The notes under the pieces: model-generated
The model's input: the letters and a program-made list of their open reading frames with translations, nothing else
The model's database searches: none
What the model was told of the DNA's origin: nothing
Shown: one piece after another, positions 18,617-30,249 of the stretch
Numbering within the stretch: position 1 is the first letter of the stretch
How the letters are laid out: each line of letters begins with the position of its first letter
DNA from: Chara braunii
Lineage: Eukaryota; Streptophyta; Charophyceae; Charales; Characeae
NCBI GenBank assembly: GCA_003427395.1
Contig: BFEA01000956.1
Location: 233,137-269,407, forward strand
Length of the DNA stretch: 36,271 nucleotides
Reading direction: 5' to 3'
Made by a program: the position numbers and the translations under genes

Positions 18617-18960
18617 AGGGGGTGGTGGGAAGGTAAGGCGGAGGATGGTGAAAGAGAAAAGAATGAAAGGTCACTCTGGAGGATCGAGGTAGAAACCAGC
18701 AGGCGGCCTGAGCAACAGAATATTCCAGGGAGAGGAGAGAAGGAAGGACCACCAGTCTGACCGACGTGGTCAGAAGGCAAGTCGGAAGGCCCGGAGACTC
18801 AACGAAAAAGAGGGAGGAAGAAAGGGGAACCCTGGAGGATTGAGACAGAAAACAGCGTGCGACGAGAGACGTGACACGAGGATAGAAGCCGACAAGGACG
18901 ACGAAGACAACGGAAAGGGTAGACAAGCAACGAGCACCAAGCATCAGAGACCAGGTTGCA
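18612..18960 (+). repeat. Tandem purine-rich LINE 5' monomers (period about 148)
   Basis: Two units can be aligned: GGTGGTGGGAAGGTAAGGCGG at about 18615 and CGTGGTCAGAAGGCAAGTCGG at about 18763, each followed by an AAGAG-rich stretch and CTGGAGGAT(C/T)GAG..AGAAA.CAGC. A third, partial unit is at 17508. Repeated 5' monomers act as promoters in some LINEs; that role here is inference. Confidence 0.6.
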
Positions 18961-19205
18961 AGATGGTGAGTTCCTCCTTGGCCAGCAAGCCTGCCATCTG
19001 CGACCCGGACCATGAACACATCCGAGTCTAACCATAACTCTTCCCCCCCCTCATGCCCCCTGGTAAGCCTATTCGCAAAAGATAACTCACGAACCTGAAC
19101 ACGGCTAAACCAATACATCAAACCAATTGAACACCTAAACACCTAGATCCATCGCCGCACGTGCACGCACCGAGCTGATTACTTTGTCCATTTACGTGCA
19201 CAAAC

Positions 19206-20765
19206 ATGATCACCTTCAATCAATCACACACACACATACACCATGGAGACGAGCACACCCACGGTAGCAGAGGGGGGTCCACGCGCCCTGCCTGCAGTGG
19301 GGGGAAATCGGGATCTGACGTGCAGCCCCTGCCTCCCCGTCAGATCAAACACCTGCCCCAAAATGGGCCTCTGAGCCAGTCTATGAGCACATCCACGGTA
19401 GCAGATGGGAGTCCACGCCCCCTGCCTGCGGGGAAATCGGGATCTGACGTGCAGTCCCTGCCTCCCCAACAGATCAAACCCCTGCGGCCCCAAAATGAGC
19501 CCCTGAGCCAACCTACTTCCCAACCCGGCCCATCGACTATTTACAAACCAAAAGGGGTCTGGGCCAGCAGGCTCGGATCTGACTCACCCAGTGGGACACC
19601 TGGATTTCCTGGGACCCGGGGAGCACAAGATCAACACACGGGGCAGATGGACCAACATACAAATGAAGGTGGGCAGGACCAAGACAAGAGTACGGGAGCT
19701 TCAGCAGAAACACGGGCATTGATGACGGTGCTGGCGGCAGCAGGTAACAATGGGGATGGAGAACCGTTTGCACTGGATCCCATGGGACTTATGAGGGCTC
19801 GTTTTATACAGAAACTTCATGTTAAGCCCATCAGGAAATTTATTGAAAAAGATGGCTTCATAGTCCCCCATGCGATCTTCCCTCCGCAAGCACTTAGTAG
19901 CCAACCGTGACATGATATATGCCAGAAACGCAGTCCAGGTCTTTTTTGCGAGGGATGCAATGAACTGTCCAATCAACGACAAACTCAGATGGATTACTGG
20001 AAGATTGAGAACAATAAAAATAGACGATCAAGCAGTCCATGACCATTTTCTGATTGAGACTGGGGCCGCCCGATCGGTGACAGTCGTCACCATCCATGCC
20101 ATTGACAGAGTGAACCAGGTCCTGTTAAAGATGAAAAATCTCAACTTCAGGGGCCGACCTGTCGAAAGTAGACCTTAGGAACCCCAAAACCCAGTCACGG
20201 GGACCAGAGAAGACAACAACTAATGAACAATTATTTCTGGGTGGAGTTTCGATTTGCACCGCTGTGTGTCCAAGGGGCAATCCTGGCTGAATTGCAGCAA
20301 ATGGCACCCGGCCTGGGGTATATTAATGACCTCCCCCAGGCAGTCCCAAAGCGTGATGACTCCCTGCTAGTGGCAGTCGACTGGGATCCGAATAGGGGGT
20401 TCCCGGTAAGTGGACAATGGTCGTTTGCGCACTCCGGCTGGCACTATACAGTTCAAGTTAGTCATCCCCAAGACCCCTCGTGCTATGCTTGCAAGATTAG
20501 GGGACACCTATCTGCAGATGTGCAATGTCCCAACTACCGAGACAACCAAACACAAAGATTGGTAAAACGGCATCCGGAAGGACCTGGGAGGTGGGTTTCA
20601 GAAGATAAAGTATATCCCGGCTGGGTCTTCTATAGAAAAACCATTAAGACCCCGGGCGTCTGGAAATGGGAAGGGGAAGGGGCCCCGCCCCACTCACCGG
20701 CAAACACACTTTGCACGAAGCAACTTTCCCAGGGGCAGACAGGACAGACAGCGAAGTGCAGATGA
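19206..20765 (+). pseudogene. LINE ORF1, gag-like part with zinc knuckle
   Basis: The frame from 19206 (234 codons) has a proline/glutamine-rich N-terminus containing a tandem 43-residue repeat (KSGSDVQ(P/S)LPP.QIK; DNA offset 129, 19312 and 19441), then GLMRARFIQKLHVKPIRKFI. A frameshift near 19880 continues in a frame with KHLVANRDMIYARNAVQVFF and DKLRWITGRLRTIKI (to 20178). A second shift leads to 20223-20765 with FWVEFRFAPLCVQGAILAEL, resembling the DUF4283 region of plant LINE ORF1, and a zinc-knuckle-like CYACKIRGHLSADVQC. Its last spacing is six residues rather than the usual four. Such proteins bind LINE RNA. Broken by two shifts. Confidence 0.7.
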
Positions 20766-23112
20766 ACCCAACTATCCCAACAACCAACTCAACACCTCCA
20801 CAACAAGGGGTACACATGCGGAAATGCAACAACGGCCACCCAGAACGACGCCGTTGGCCGCTAAGGGTCACCAGCAAGCAAAGCACACGCACGGGACCCA
20901 CCTGGAGCAGAACCCTCTGGAGCAGAACCAGCACAAGCGGCAGCAACAGCACAAACAGCAGCTGTACCTGCAGCAGCAGCAGCAGAATGGGCAGATGCAG
21001 GTGCAAAACCAGCTGCAGCACCAGTCACACCAGACACACCAGAACTCACAGCAGCAACAATACCGGCAGAAGCAGCAGCAGCAGATGAGTCAGCCAGTCT
21101 CACAGGCCGATCAAACCCAACAGCAGAATGGGCAGTTGCAGATGCAGGCGCAGCAGCAGAAGCAGCAGCAGCAGCAGATGGGCCAGCCAGCTACACCTCT
21201 CGCAACACCAGTCGCAACAACCACAACAGCAACATCACCAGCAGATGAAGCAGCAGAACTTACAGATTCAGCAGGACACGAAGCTGAGGGAACAGCAGTA
21301 GCAGCAACAGTAGCAGCAACAGCAGCAGCTATGTACGAGCCAGACTGACTCACAACCTGAATTCGACCTTGGCCCCCGGCAACCCCTGCCATCCCCAACG
21401 ACAGAAATACAGCAGCCAGCTGCACGTGCTGCATAACGGGGACAGCAAGGACTTGTAGGTGCACTGGGGGCGAATCAGGAGGAAGGACTGCGAACCCAAC
21501 AACATCTGCAGATCCGGCCCATACTGGAACACCAGCACAATCAGGAGGTGCGGCAGCAAAAACTACAACAACTGCAGTCCCAGACCCGGGCCATATGGGA
21601 CCACCAGCACAAGTCGAATGGCATCCTGCCTGAACTACAGCAGAAGCCAAGCCAGCAGTAGGGGGAGACTGCTACTCCCAGTACCCATAACCACTCGGAG
21701 AACCGGCTGAGGATGGATGACATTAGGATGCAGAAGGTGGAACAGTGGCAGAACAGAATCACAGTACTCTGCACTTGGGGACCAGGGGAAATTGACGATG
21801 TGGGAACAGAGGCTGGCCAACCCGGACCTCCCTCACCCCACCCAGTGACTGAGCTCCCTGTGACTATGGAAGGGGTGGACAGAAGACACGATGGGCATAC
21901 TACCTATGGATCAGGCAGGCCCGTTAGCGGGACCTGCTGAGAATGTTGAAAGCAATCCATTGATACCGCTGGGTAACACGCCCCGCCCTCTGTCCCCCAA
22001 GGGGTGGGTAACGAAATTGTAACCACTGTCGGAATACAACCTGGGGTTATGCTAAACCCAGACTACATCCCCTTCTTGGGGAATGGTAGACAAACACTGA
22101 CTCAACTCCAGAACTTGCCAGGGTTAAGCAACCACATACTGGAGCAGCCCCATCAACAAACTCACCAACAACAATACTGCATACCTGCGGAATACATCAG
22201 CACTCCCCACACTCCCCACAGTGAGGCAATGAGCTCCCCCACCGGAACCATTGAGGGGCCCCCACCCCAGGCAGGGACCGAAATACAAATGGGAGAACAG
22301 GAGCTTAATTGTGAGGAACCAAACTCAACACGAAAGGATGCACAGCCCCGACACACGAACACAAAGGGGCAAAAATGCCTCTTCGGGGACAAAAAAGTTA
22401 AGGCCAGACTCAAGGTAATCACAAATACAATCCTCATGGCCCTGCTAGCTCAGGGAGGACAAATGACTATCCCCTTGCTGCACTGGGAAAACATCAGGAG
22501 GGCTTTCATGAGCACAACATCACTCAAACAGCTCATCGACGCTTACGATGACTCGTCGATTATAGATTAGCGAGTAGTCGCCGCAAGAGTGAGTGACACA
22601 GTCCACGCTCTCAAAGACAAAATGAGAAAGAAAAAACAACCGGCGGAACAGACTAAGAGCTGTGGAGAAGAGAGTTTGGCAATAGTTCTAACCTCTAATA
22701 ACACCAGTGACGCAAGGCAAGACCTCTCCTGGGATGGTATAGTTTGGCTGGCAGTGATAATTCAAGAACTGGAAAGTGTGATTGGGGACGAACAGATGTC
22801 TACGTCCCTGGCAATTATAGCAGACAAAGAGTTGGTGCCGCCACACCTGCTCAAGCCCCTGCTTCACCTCAAGCCTGAATCGGCCGGACAAGTCATGGTG
22901 CCATCAGACCTGAATAAGGGGGATGAGAAAATGAGAACGGAAAAACAGTGCAGCCTCAGGGACAGCTGGAAACGGAATCAGACTGGATATCAGACTCGGA
23001 GCTTGACCGAGAATCGCGAGAATTAGACTCTGAGTCTGAATCTGAATCGGATGACAGCTCGACCCCGGAGTTTTTAATGGGATATACTAGACCTGGGTGT
23101 AAGGCCCTATGA
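20766..23112 (+). pseudogene. LINE ORF1 expansion: polyglutamine and acidic tail
   Basis: After the zinc knuckle, CAG/CAA-rich DNA (about 20930-21320) encodes glutamine-rich sequence (open frame 20824-21348, 174 codons), continuing with QQ-rich segments in shifted frames to about 21670. Further open pieces are 22004-22570 (188 codons) and 22589-23026 (145 codons). The region ends at 22984-23112 in a frame with SDSELDRESRELDSESESES and a stop. I read these as one frameshifted, low-complexity C-terminal extension of ORF1, because pieces are colinear and adjacent, but separate ORFs cannot be excluded. No enzymatic domain is recognised. Confidence 0.5.
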
Positions 23113-23154
23113 AGACCAGAAACAACTGCGGCTGGAAGGGGGGAGTTCTATTCA

Positions 23155-23835
23155 GTGTTCTGCTATGGCCAGGCTTGCCGTTGCACCCACAAGCAAACAA
23201 ACCTCAAGGAACAGGACCAGGGAAATGTAGGACAGGGAAGGGGGGATAAATCACGAACAGAGGTGATGCTAAAAGACCATTTGAACACCCCTGGGGGAAC
23301 CACTCTACCCCTCCCGATAGTGTGGTCGGCAGGTGTGGTTATGATGCCCCTCAGAAGAAAGGCAGAGGGGGCATCTTGGCAGTTGGGCGGCTTGGGCCTT
23401 CGCCCCAACCCGTACCGCGTTCCTAAACTAGCAAGCAAATCTCACTCAGACGACTCTATGCAGGGTCTCACATTGCTGGGCTGGAGGAGTCGAACCATCA
23501 CAAGCAATATGCTAAGGCTCCATGCACAACAAAATGGAGACAGGAATGTCATTGGTACTGTTTTCCCCCAAGATATTCCCTTTCCTAAGGGAGTAACTCC
23601 CATTCTTCTCCTGTTTCCCGACGCTGCACTGTCCCCACAAGGGGACTGCCATCTGCAGTGGATGACACACCAACAACTCAGAAATCTGCCAAAGGCCAGC
23701 CTGAGGCCCAATGATACCTGGACAGTGGAGGAACAAATCCTTTTTCTCACAATTCTTCTTCATGAAGATGTGCTAGAGGCATATCAGCAATGGGACGATC
23801 CCCCTTGTGTCAGGTACCTCAATTCTGGGGTATGA
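23155..23835 (+). CDS. Unrecognised 226-codon ORF between LINE ORF1 and ORF2
   Basis: An intact frame with no stops for 681 bases, in a region where neighbouring coding pieces are frameshifted. It contains a short Cys-rich start (CYGQACRC), a basic middle (MPLRRKAEG), PQDIPFPKGVTPILLLFPDA and an acidic/aromatic end (WTVEEQILFLTILLHEDVLE). I recognise no family. It lies 42 bp after the ORF1 end and 60 bp before the ORF2 ATG, so it may be an accessory LINE protein, part of ORF1 or the N-terminal part of ORF2 before a shift. Confidence 0.4.
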   Translation: MFCYGQACRCTHKQTNLKEQDQGNVGQGRGDKSRTEVMLKDHLNTPGGTTLPLPIVWSAGVVMMPLRRKAEGASWQLGGLGLRPNPYRVPKLASKSHSDDSMQGLTLLGWRSRTITSNMLRLHAQQNGDRNVIGTVFPQDIPFPKGVTPILLLFPDAALSPQGDCHLQWMTHQQLRNLPKASLRPNDTWTVEEQILFLTILLHEDVLEAYQQWDDPPCVRYLNSGV

Positions 23836-23895
23836 AATCCCTACCCCATGCAAATCGGGGGTTAGGCAAATCAAACATCATGATGACCTGGTATT

Positions 23896-26800
23896 ATGGC
23901 AACACAAAACCACCCACCAGGCAACGATGGTCCCTCTCTAGCAGTAGGATCCTACCCAACCAGGGGGGATTCCAACCAAAGTCAGGGGGACGTGAGTCCC
24001 CCTCATCTATCTCATCCACCCACATGCCCCAATCCTCCTCGACCGGCTCCTCCGCTCAGAACACGACCACTGTGGGCTAAAAAGATACTGGAGGCAAATC
24101 TGGATATCAGATCCATAAACATTAACGGACTGGCAAAGCCAAACGATCGTAACACTGTACATAACGTGCGTGTTTTTGGTAATCTAAGAGCTCGTGTCTT
24201 TCTCTGAATTTGCAAACAAGAAAGGGAATATGGAATCTGTTGACAACCGACACGAGGGGTCACTAGCCAGATGTGATTGCAGTACAAGAAACTTATGTGA
24301 CAGACTCACCAACACACCAAGCAAGGGCGAGCCAGGTCTGGCCCTACACCTCCTATGCAGCCCCGGCCAGAGCCACAACATCTACGGGAGTAGCCTTGTG
24401 GCTTCACCCCACCTCTAGATTGATCCCTGAGTGTGCAGACTGGGATCGGGTTGAAGGACGGTGGGTATGGTTGAAGGCCACGGTAGGATCAAAATCATTG
24501 TACCTGGTATGCATTTATGCACCGAATGACCGATGGCAAAACGCTGCTTTTTTCGCCTCTCTACAGCAGTCCATCCCTCGAGATGCCCCGATCATAATGA
24601 TGGGGGACTTCAACACAACGCTGGAACCACTCATGGATCATAGATCTTCCTCCCAAAATACACGACAAAGCCAGGATAACAATGGGCCTGATATTACGGC
24701 CCTGGGGCACATGATGGTGGACTCGTGCTTTATGGACGCCTACAGACAACTGAACCCCACCAAAAGGGCCTATACATGCGTGAGATGTAGGGGGGAGAGG
24801 GGCATAGCTAATTCCAGGATTGGGTTCTGTCTGAGCTCTGACGAAATATTATCCGGATTGCTAACGGTAACAGACATATGCCCTATGTCAGTCCTTCGAC
24901 CACCGAATGATAATAGCAGGACTGTCCTACCATTCTCACATTGTGAGAGGTCCAGGGTATTTTTAACTCCATACCTCTCTTCTCAAACTTGCCTCCTTGG
25001 AGAGCCTCATCAAAGACTTCTGGGCATATTGGACCACACAAAAACTAGACGATGGAAGGTTGGTCCAATGGTTTAATGAGGGTATAGCCATCTCATGGAC
25101 AACCCATTGGATATAGACACTTAGAACACACTGCAAAGAGCAAGAGCTCAGCTACAAGAATATTACGACAACCTGACACAAAAATAGAGGATACAAGCCT
25201 GGATTACAAAAGATGCAGCTGATGGGTGATGACCAGGACATTCTTTCAAAAAACAAAGCCAAAGCCAGACAAACCACAGTCCCGTCTCTGAGGCAGCCTT
25301 TTGACAGCAGTCAGCAGACGACAACAAACATTTACAAAATAGTAGAATATGCCTCATCCTACTATCAAAGACTTTTTACATATGAAGCCAAACAAAGACC
25401 GCCCCAGGAGTGGCAAGGGGTCTGCGATACCCTCCTCAACGCTCTCCCATCAATGCTCTCAACACAATAACGAGAAGCAATGGAGACACCAATCACGAGA
25501 GAGGATATGTTACAGGCCCTACGCGACATGGAGGATGAAAAAACTCCAAGACTAGACTCCTTCGCAAAAGAGTTCTGACTTCAATTCTGTGACACATTCC
25601 AGGATGATTTTTACCAATATGTAAATGCAGTCTTCAGGGAACAGACCTTTGGGGATATGATGGGTCAAGGGGTCACAACAATTATATACAAGAATGGGGA
25701 CAATGAAGACATCCGGAACTACAAACCTATCACTCTTTTATCGGCCTCATATAAAATTGTAGCGAAAGTGTGGGTCAGTAGACTCTTTACCAGTCCTCTC
25801 ACATCTCATACATCCAGATCAGTCTGGCTTCATGCCTCTCAGAAAAATCGAGAGTAACATCCTTTTACTAAATGAAACAATCAGATATGCCACACAACGA
25901 TAGGTAGATGCAACCATACTCTTTATTGATTTTGAAAAGGCATATGACCATGTAGATTGGGATATTCTTCAGATGCGTCTGAACATAATGAATTTTTGAC
26001 CCATATTTCATAAATGGGTAAACATTTTCCACATAATAGCTTCCACCAATGTGATGATGAATGGGTATGTAGCACCCCCAATACGCTTGCAAAGATTAGA
26101 GAGACAGGGAGATCCCATTGCGCCAATGCTCTTTGTTCTTACCATGGAAGCACTGGCTGCAATGATCCGAGCAAACTCTGCGATTCAAAGAATCAACGTA
26201 CAAGAAATGGCTCCCCATCTTATCCCAATCACGTTCATGTTCGCAGACGAACGTGAACATGTTCGGCCAAACGCGAACAAGCGCCCAAAACCCTCCGAAT
26301 GCGAACATTAAAAAAAAAAAAACACACGAAGTTCTCAGAAAAATCTAAAAACAATATATGTTATGTAAAAATAACAATACAAGCAACTTTTGCCTTGGAG
26401 TCATGTTCCAATTCGTAGCCAAGCATGAGTTAAAAATAAAAAAACGAAAAATATTTTTTTTTTCTTTTTAACGAAAAAAAAATTATGTTCGCCCGAACAT
26501 GTTCGCGAGCTGTTCGCGCGAACGTGCGAACACGTTCGCCTGAACGTGAAGGGGCGCGAACATGTTCGTTGTGCTACGCAGCTCTCTAGAGCCACCCCGG
26601 AAAGCATGAAGGCGTTTGCCGATACAATTCGTCTCTTCGAAGTGGCGTCGGATATGAAAGTCAACTGGGGCACAAAAATGAAGGCTGGTGGCTCACCAAA
26701 GATAACAATAACCCACCATCAAATACCCCAAGAGTTGACTGGAAATCCAAAGAAACTGCCATCAGAGTGTTGGGGGTCAACCTAACAGCATCTGGCCCGG

Positions 26801-28868
26801 GCCCACCACCTGATCATGAATATAGGCTGGTTGAACTAGCAATACAGCACATGAATGCGTTGAAATCGACTCGCACGTCACTTGTGGGTCGTGCCCTGGC
26901 AATAAATAATGCTATATTTGCAGCGATCTACTACAAAGTAGCTTTCTAGCAGCTCACAAAAACTCAAATAACTAGACTCCGACAGACAGCCTCAACCTAC
27001 CTATGGTGAGGTAACCATGAGCACACCAAATGCATCCGAAGAGTAGCGTGGGATATCGTCACCCAACCTCGTACTAAAGGGAGTCTGGGAATTGTCGACC
27101 CGCAAAATTAAATAAAGGCATTGCTTTCCAAGTTTCTGGTTAGACTGGTGATTGGCAACGACATCCCATGAGCACCATACGCCTTCATTCAAATTATGGT
27201 CCTAGCCCCACAGTCCAATCGAGTCACGAAGATACACCCACTACACTGTACCAGTGGTTGACTAACAAATATTGGACGATCCCCGCTCCCGCCCGCACTC
27301 ACTCAGATGACGCACCAACATCGACGGTCAAATGAGACCTTAGGACAAATCCCCTATGGACCGCATTTCTACGACTTCGGAGGGAAAGGGGGCCCGAACA
27401 CAAAACGGTTGAGCAAAGATGGGAAGAGGTATGGAGACAACCCCTCTTTGGCAACCCAAACCTCCTGGACCAAACTGGCCACCCCTTCACACTCCACACT
27501 CACTCAAAATGGTTGTCGTGGGTGAAGAAGGGATTGTATACGATTGGAGACATATGGAACGACCAAACGAATGCATGACATACCCAACTGGAACTCCGCC
27601 CGAGAATGCCCCAATCAGAAAACTTCAAGAAGACCTGCAAGAACTGTAGGGGGCCACCCCATTGGCTTGGATATCGATACTGAAAAGAGGCCCGAGGATA
27701 AATCTAGGGGATTGGGTCGCAGTGCCTGAGGATTGGTCGATCCCAATGACACTGTACAGGGTTGACAAGGTACTCGATCACACAGCGTTGTTGGAGGCCT
27801 ATACACCCCGACTCCTACGACAACGGTGATCCAAATTGGTCAGAGATGATAGCCTGGACCTTCAGCGACCCGCTAAGGGGCTCATAAGAGTCCGGGTCCT
27901 CAATGACAGGGACGACGGCCCGTACGCATATGAGTCATCGATCCCCCTCAGCCAATTACCGTTTGACCCACAGGAATGGGAATGGCACCAAGCGGAGAGC
28001 CGCACACTTCATATATGGCAGTACATGGTTAAAAACGGATACAGGATAGCTCGACAAGAAGCATACATCACAGACCGGATTGGACAAAGATGGAAGAGAG
28101 AATCTCCTCTTAGAAGTGAGGACTTCCATTGCCTAAATTGGGCTTCCTACTCATGAATCCGACCCACCAATCTGAGAGTTCTTCAATGGCAGATTATACA
28201 CAGTTACCTTCCTACCCCGGACTGGCTCGCATCCAGAACGAATTTGGAAATCTAGGGAGAGCTATCCCCACTCTGCAGCTACTGCAGTGGAACAAAATCC
28301 CCCAAAAGAAGGGCCACCTCGGAACATTGTCTTCTGGACTGCCCCATGGTGGCCCACTTGTGGAGTTGGTGGGACGCAGCATGGCATTACCTCACAGGAA
28401 CACATATACCATGGGATATCAAAGTCATCCTGTTGGGGGAAAAGACACCACAAATGGCCCAATGGACGTCCTTCATGACCAACCTGTTCACCACCGCGCG
28501 CCTTCCAATGCTTATGGCTGCATGGCGAATGAGGTGTGCACATGAACACAAGCAGCACACATTTGGGTATATGGGAGCACGGGCAACAATCGAGGAAACA
28601 ATCACGGTCAGCACACATGCGGCCTGGCAAGAGCTTCGAAACACGCTGACAAACGAACCAGATGGCAGATGCAGTCAAACGTAATGACCTCTCAAACAAC
28701 TTCCGCACGTTATGGGTGGATAACGAACAAAGGCTCTGTGAACTCGACCTGAACATCCACGTGCGGTGGAAACAATGGTTGTTAACGGAACCCCGATGGG
28801 AACGCCTGCCCCTGGACCACTTTCATATCCCCTTCCAACCGACTAATTTCATCCTGGTTCCAACATAG
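23896..28868 (+). pseudogene. LINE ORF2: endonuclease, reverse transcriptase, zf-RVT
   Basis: Start chosen at ATG 23896, whose frame reaches LDIRSININGLAKPNDRNTV, the first APE endonuclease strand. From 24273 (another frame) come AVQETYV, LVCIYAPND (residues about 78-86), GDFN (111-114) and SRIGFCL (181-187), where Gly replaces the catalytic Asp of SRID. RT begins near 25500 (TREDMLQALRDMEDEKTPRLD), with NYKPITLLSASYKIVAKVW, motif A LFIDFEKAYDHVDW near 25920, motif B RQGDPIAPMLF near 26105 and motif C FAD cut by an insertion at about 26240. After it the thumb (TPESMKAFADTIRLF), FLW/WD.V region and zf-RVT (CSYC ... EHCLLDCPMVAHLW near 28290-28365) follow. Many stops and shifts; dead. Confidence 0.85.
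26237..26577. mobile_element. Palindrome-rich insertion in RT motif C
   Basis: A 340-bp AT-rich core with A- and T-runs is bordered on both sides by GC-richer clusters of GAACATGTTCG and variants (GAACGTGAAC, GCGAACA, GAACACGTTCG, GCGCGAACGTGCGAAC), giving imperfect terminal inverted repeats that end next to GCGAACAT(T/A)A. It separates the FAD of motif C from the downstream thumb. No clean target duplication could be fixed, partly because the host sequence itself contains ATGTTCG. Probably a MITE of unknown family. Confidence 0.65.
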
Positions 28869-29590
28869 CAGCCTGAACTCTCGGATCTCATGGTCCCTCG
28901 CACCTCCTGCCCCAGTGACCCCAACGTCCCTCAGCTGTCCTCCCCCCCCCCTGCCCTGCCCTGCCCCTCTTCTACTACTCGACCNCCCACCNCCAACCAC
29001 TTTCTGCCCCCCCCCGGCCCTTCCCTCCCCCTCCCCCACCCTCCCCTTCTCCCCCCCTTTTCACCGCGATGCTGATTGCCGGCCAAGCAAGGACTCGCTC
29101 CCTCTCAAGGGGTACCACGTATCAATTACGATTCTAGCGATGGAGAAACAGCAAAGGGTAACAGAGGCAGCGCAAGGAAGGGGCATGGAGCATGAAGACC
29201 AGAGCCACGCCTTCCACACCTTCTTCAATCGAAGGATTCCTGGACAAAGAGGGAGGCAGCGCGTACTTACTGAAGTAAAGGGATGAACGACTTCAAATCG
29301 TCGAGCTTACAACAGGATCAGGACCAGTGGAGGTCAGACGGGGCTGGGGTGCTGAGGGGGTGGGCACAGAAAGACGCAGCAGCCCCTCACGGGATTATCA
29401 TGGGACTGTTATTGCCGAGTGGACAGACTGACACAGTATGACATAGCTACTCACTGTGATACACTAGGTCAGTGGGACAATAGACTACAATGATACAGTG
29501 TCACGGGATTATTGGGACGGTGGGTACTGGGGGGGCGCTGGGGCCGCAGCCTCATGCCCCCACATTTCTCAATAAAGAACACAAAAGACA
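28869..29590 (+). other. 3' region of the long LINE
   Basis: Follows the ORF2 stop. 28930-29065 is extremely C-rich and contains the only two ambiguous bases (28983, 28992). Further on, CACGGGATTAT repeats (about 29387 and 29503) and CAGTG/GATACA motifs occur. A polyadenylation signal AATAAA lies at 29571-29576, followed only by AGAACACAAAAG, so no long poly(A) is preserved. Confidence 0.5.
29571..29576 (+). promoter_or_regulatory. Candidate polyadenylation signal of the long LINE
   Basis: AATAAA, 700 bases after the ORF2 end and just before the similarity to a LINE transcript would be expected to end. Confidence 0.4.
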
Positions 29591-29879
29591 TGACTGTCAC
29601 TAACAGCGATTGTCCGGGTAGGAGGGATCAGATGATTTTGGGGATGTTGGGGATAGGTGGAGATAGGAGGTGACTGAGGCAGACCCACATAACCATGCTA
29701 ACACCGCACCACACACTGACACAGCACCGAACAAGAATGCAGCCCATGTCTTGGCAGGCAAGAGGACGACTGACAGTCAACGGAGTCTAAGGGTTTAAGG
29801 GTTTACTGTCTTCTGGATGTAAGGGGTTTAGGGTTTAAAGAGACCCGACCTGCCATGACATTTGGGCTCTTTGTCCATA
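29591..29879. other. Unassigned sequence with short telomere-like motifs
   Basis: No gene. AAGGGTTTAAGGGTTTA (near 29789-29805) and GGGGTTTAGGGTTTAAAG (29823-29840) resemble two to three units of the plant telomere repeat TTTAGGG. Confidence 0.45.
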
Positions 29880-30177
29880 CAATTACGCTGGATAGAACCA
29901 GCCCACTGACAAACTGACTGACATGCATGCATGTTCCTCAGGAAATACAGTTAGTAACACACTTAGGATCACATGTTACGAACACGTTTAACCACATCCT
30001 ATATAGAACCTGTCTCTTATACACATCTAGATGTGTATAAGAGACAGCAATTACGCTGGATAGAACCAGCCCACTGACAAACTGACTGACATGCATGCAT
30101 GTTCCTCAGGAAATACAGTTAGTAACACACTTAGGATCACATGTTACGAACACGTTTAACCACATCCTATATAGAAC
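29880..30177. other. Tn5/Nextera mate-pair junction adapter with false duplication
   Basis: CTGTCTCTTATACACATCT at 30010-30028 is followed at once by AGATGTGTATAAGAGACAG at 30029-30047: two Tn5 mosaic ends head to head, as in the Nextera mate-pair junction adapter. The 130 bases before it (29880-30009) are repeated exactly after it (30048-30177). This is an assembly artefact; the true sequence most likely has one copy of the 130 bases and no adapter. Confidence 0.95.
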
Positions 30178-30249
30178 AACACAGTTAGAAATATAGGTAG
30201 GTTCACAGTTCGGAACAAGCTTAACCACATCCTTTATAGCACACTGTGG
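30118..30249. repeat. 66-bp diverged tandem repeat
   Basis: GTTAG..A(A/C)A.A, then TTAACCACATCCT(A/T)TATAG, recur at an offset of 66 (30118 and 30184). This pair is diverged and distinct from the adapter artefact. Confidence 0.6.

Larger units (their letters stand above)
17341..29590 (+). mobile_element. Very long LINE, + strand, inactive
   Basis: Order on the + strand: purine-rich repeated 5' units (17341-17600 and 18612-18960, separated by a later LINE insertion), ORF1 with gag-like and zinc-knuckle parts (19206-23112), an extra ORF (23155-23835), ORF2 with APE endonuclease, reverse transcriptase and zf-RVT (23896-28868), and a 3' region ending near an AATAAA (29571-29576). Without the insertion the element would exceed 10 kb, long for a LINE, mainly because of the expanded ORF1. 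Frameshifts, stops and catalytic changes show it is dead. No hairpin tail or poly(A) is seen at the 3' end, so it probably belongs to a different lineage from the - strand LINE. Confidence 0.7.

Noticed and set aside
22984-23060. Independent acidic SES-repeat protein
   Set aside because: Lies colinear with the frameshifted ORF1 extension and ends where ORF1 would end.
24273-25076. Intact host endonuclease gene
   Set aside because: It is the APE domain of a LINE ORF2, with Gly in place of the catalytic Asp and adjoining frameshifted RT.
29785-29840. Interstitial telomere
   Set aside because: Only two short runs of two to three units; kept as telomere-like motifs, not as a telomere.
30010-30047. 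Palindrome with the look of a transposon end or terminator
   Set aside because: It is the synthetic Tn5 mosaic-end junction adapter.
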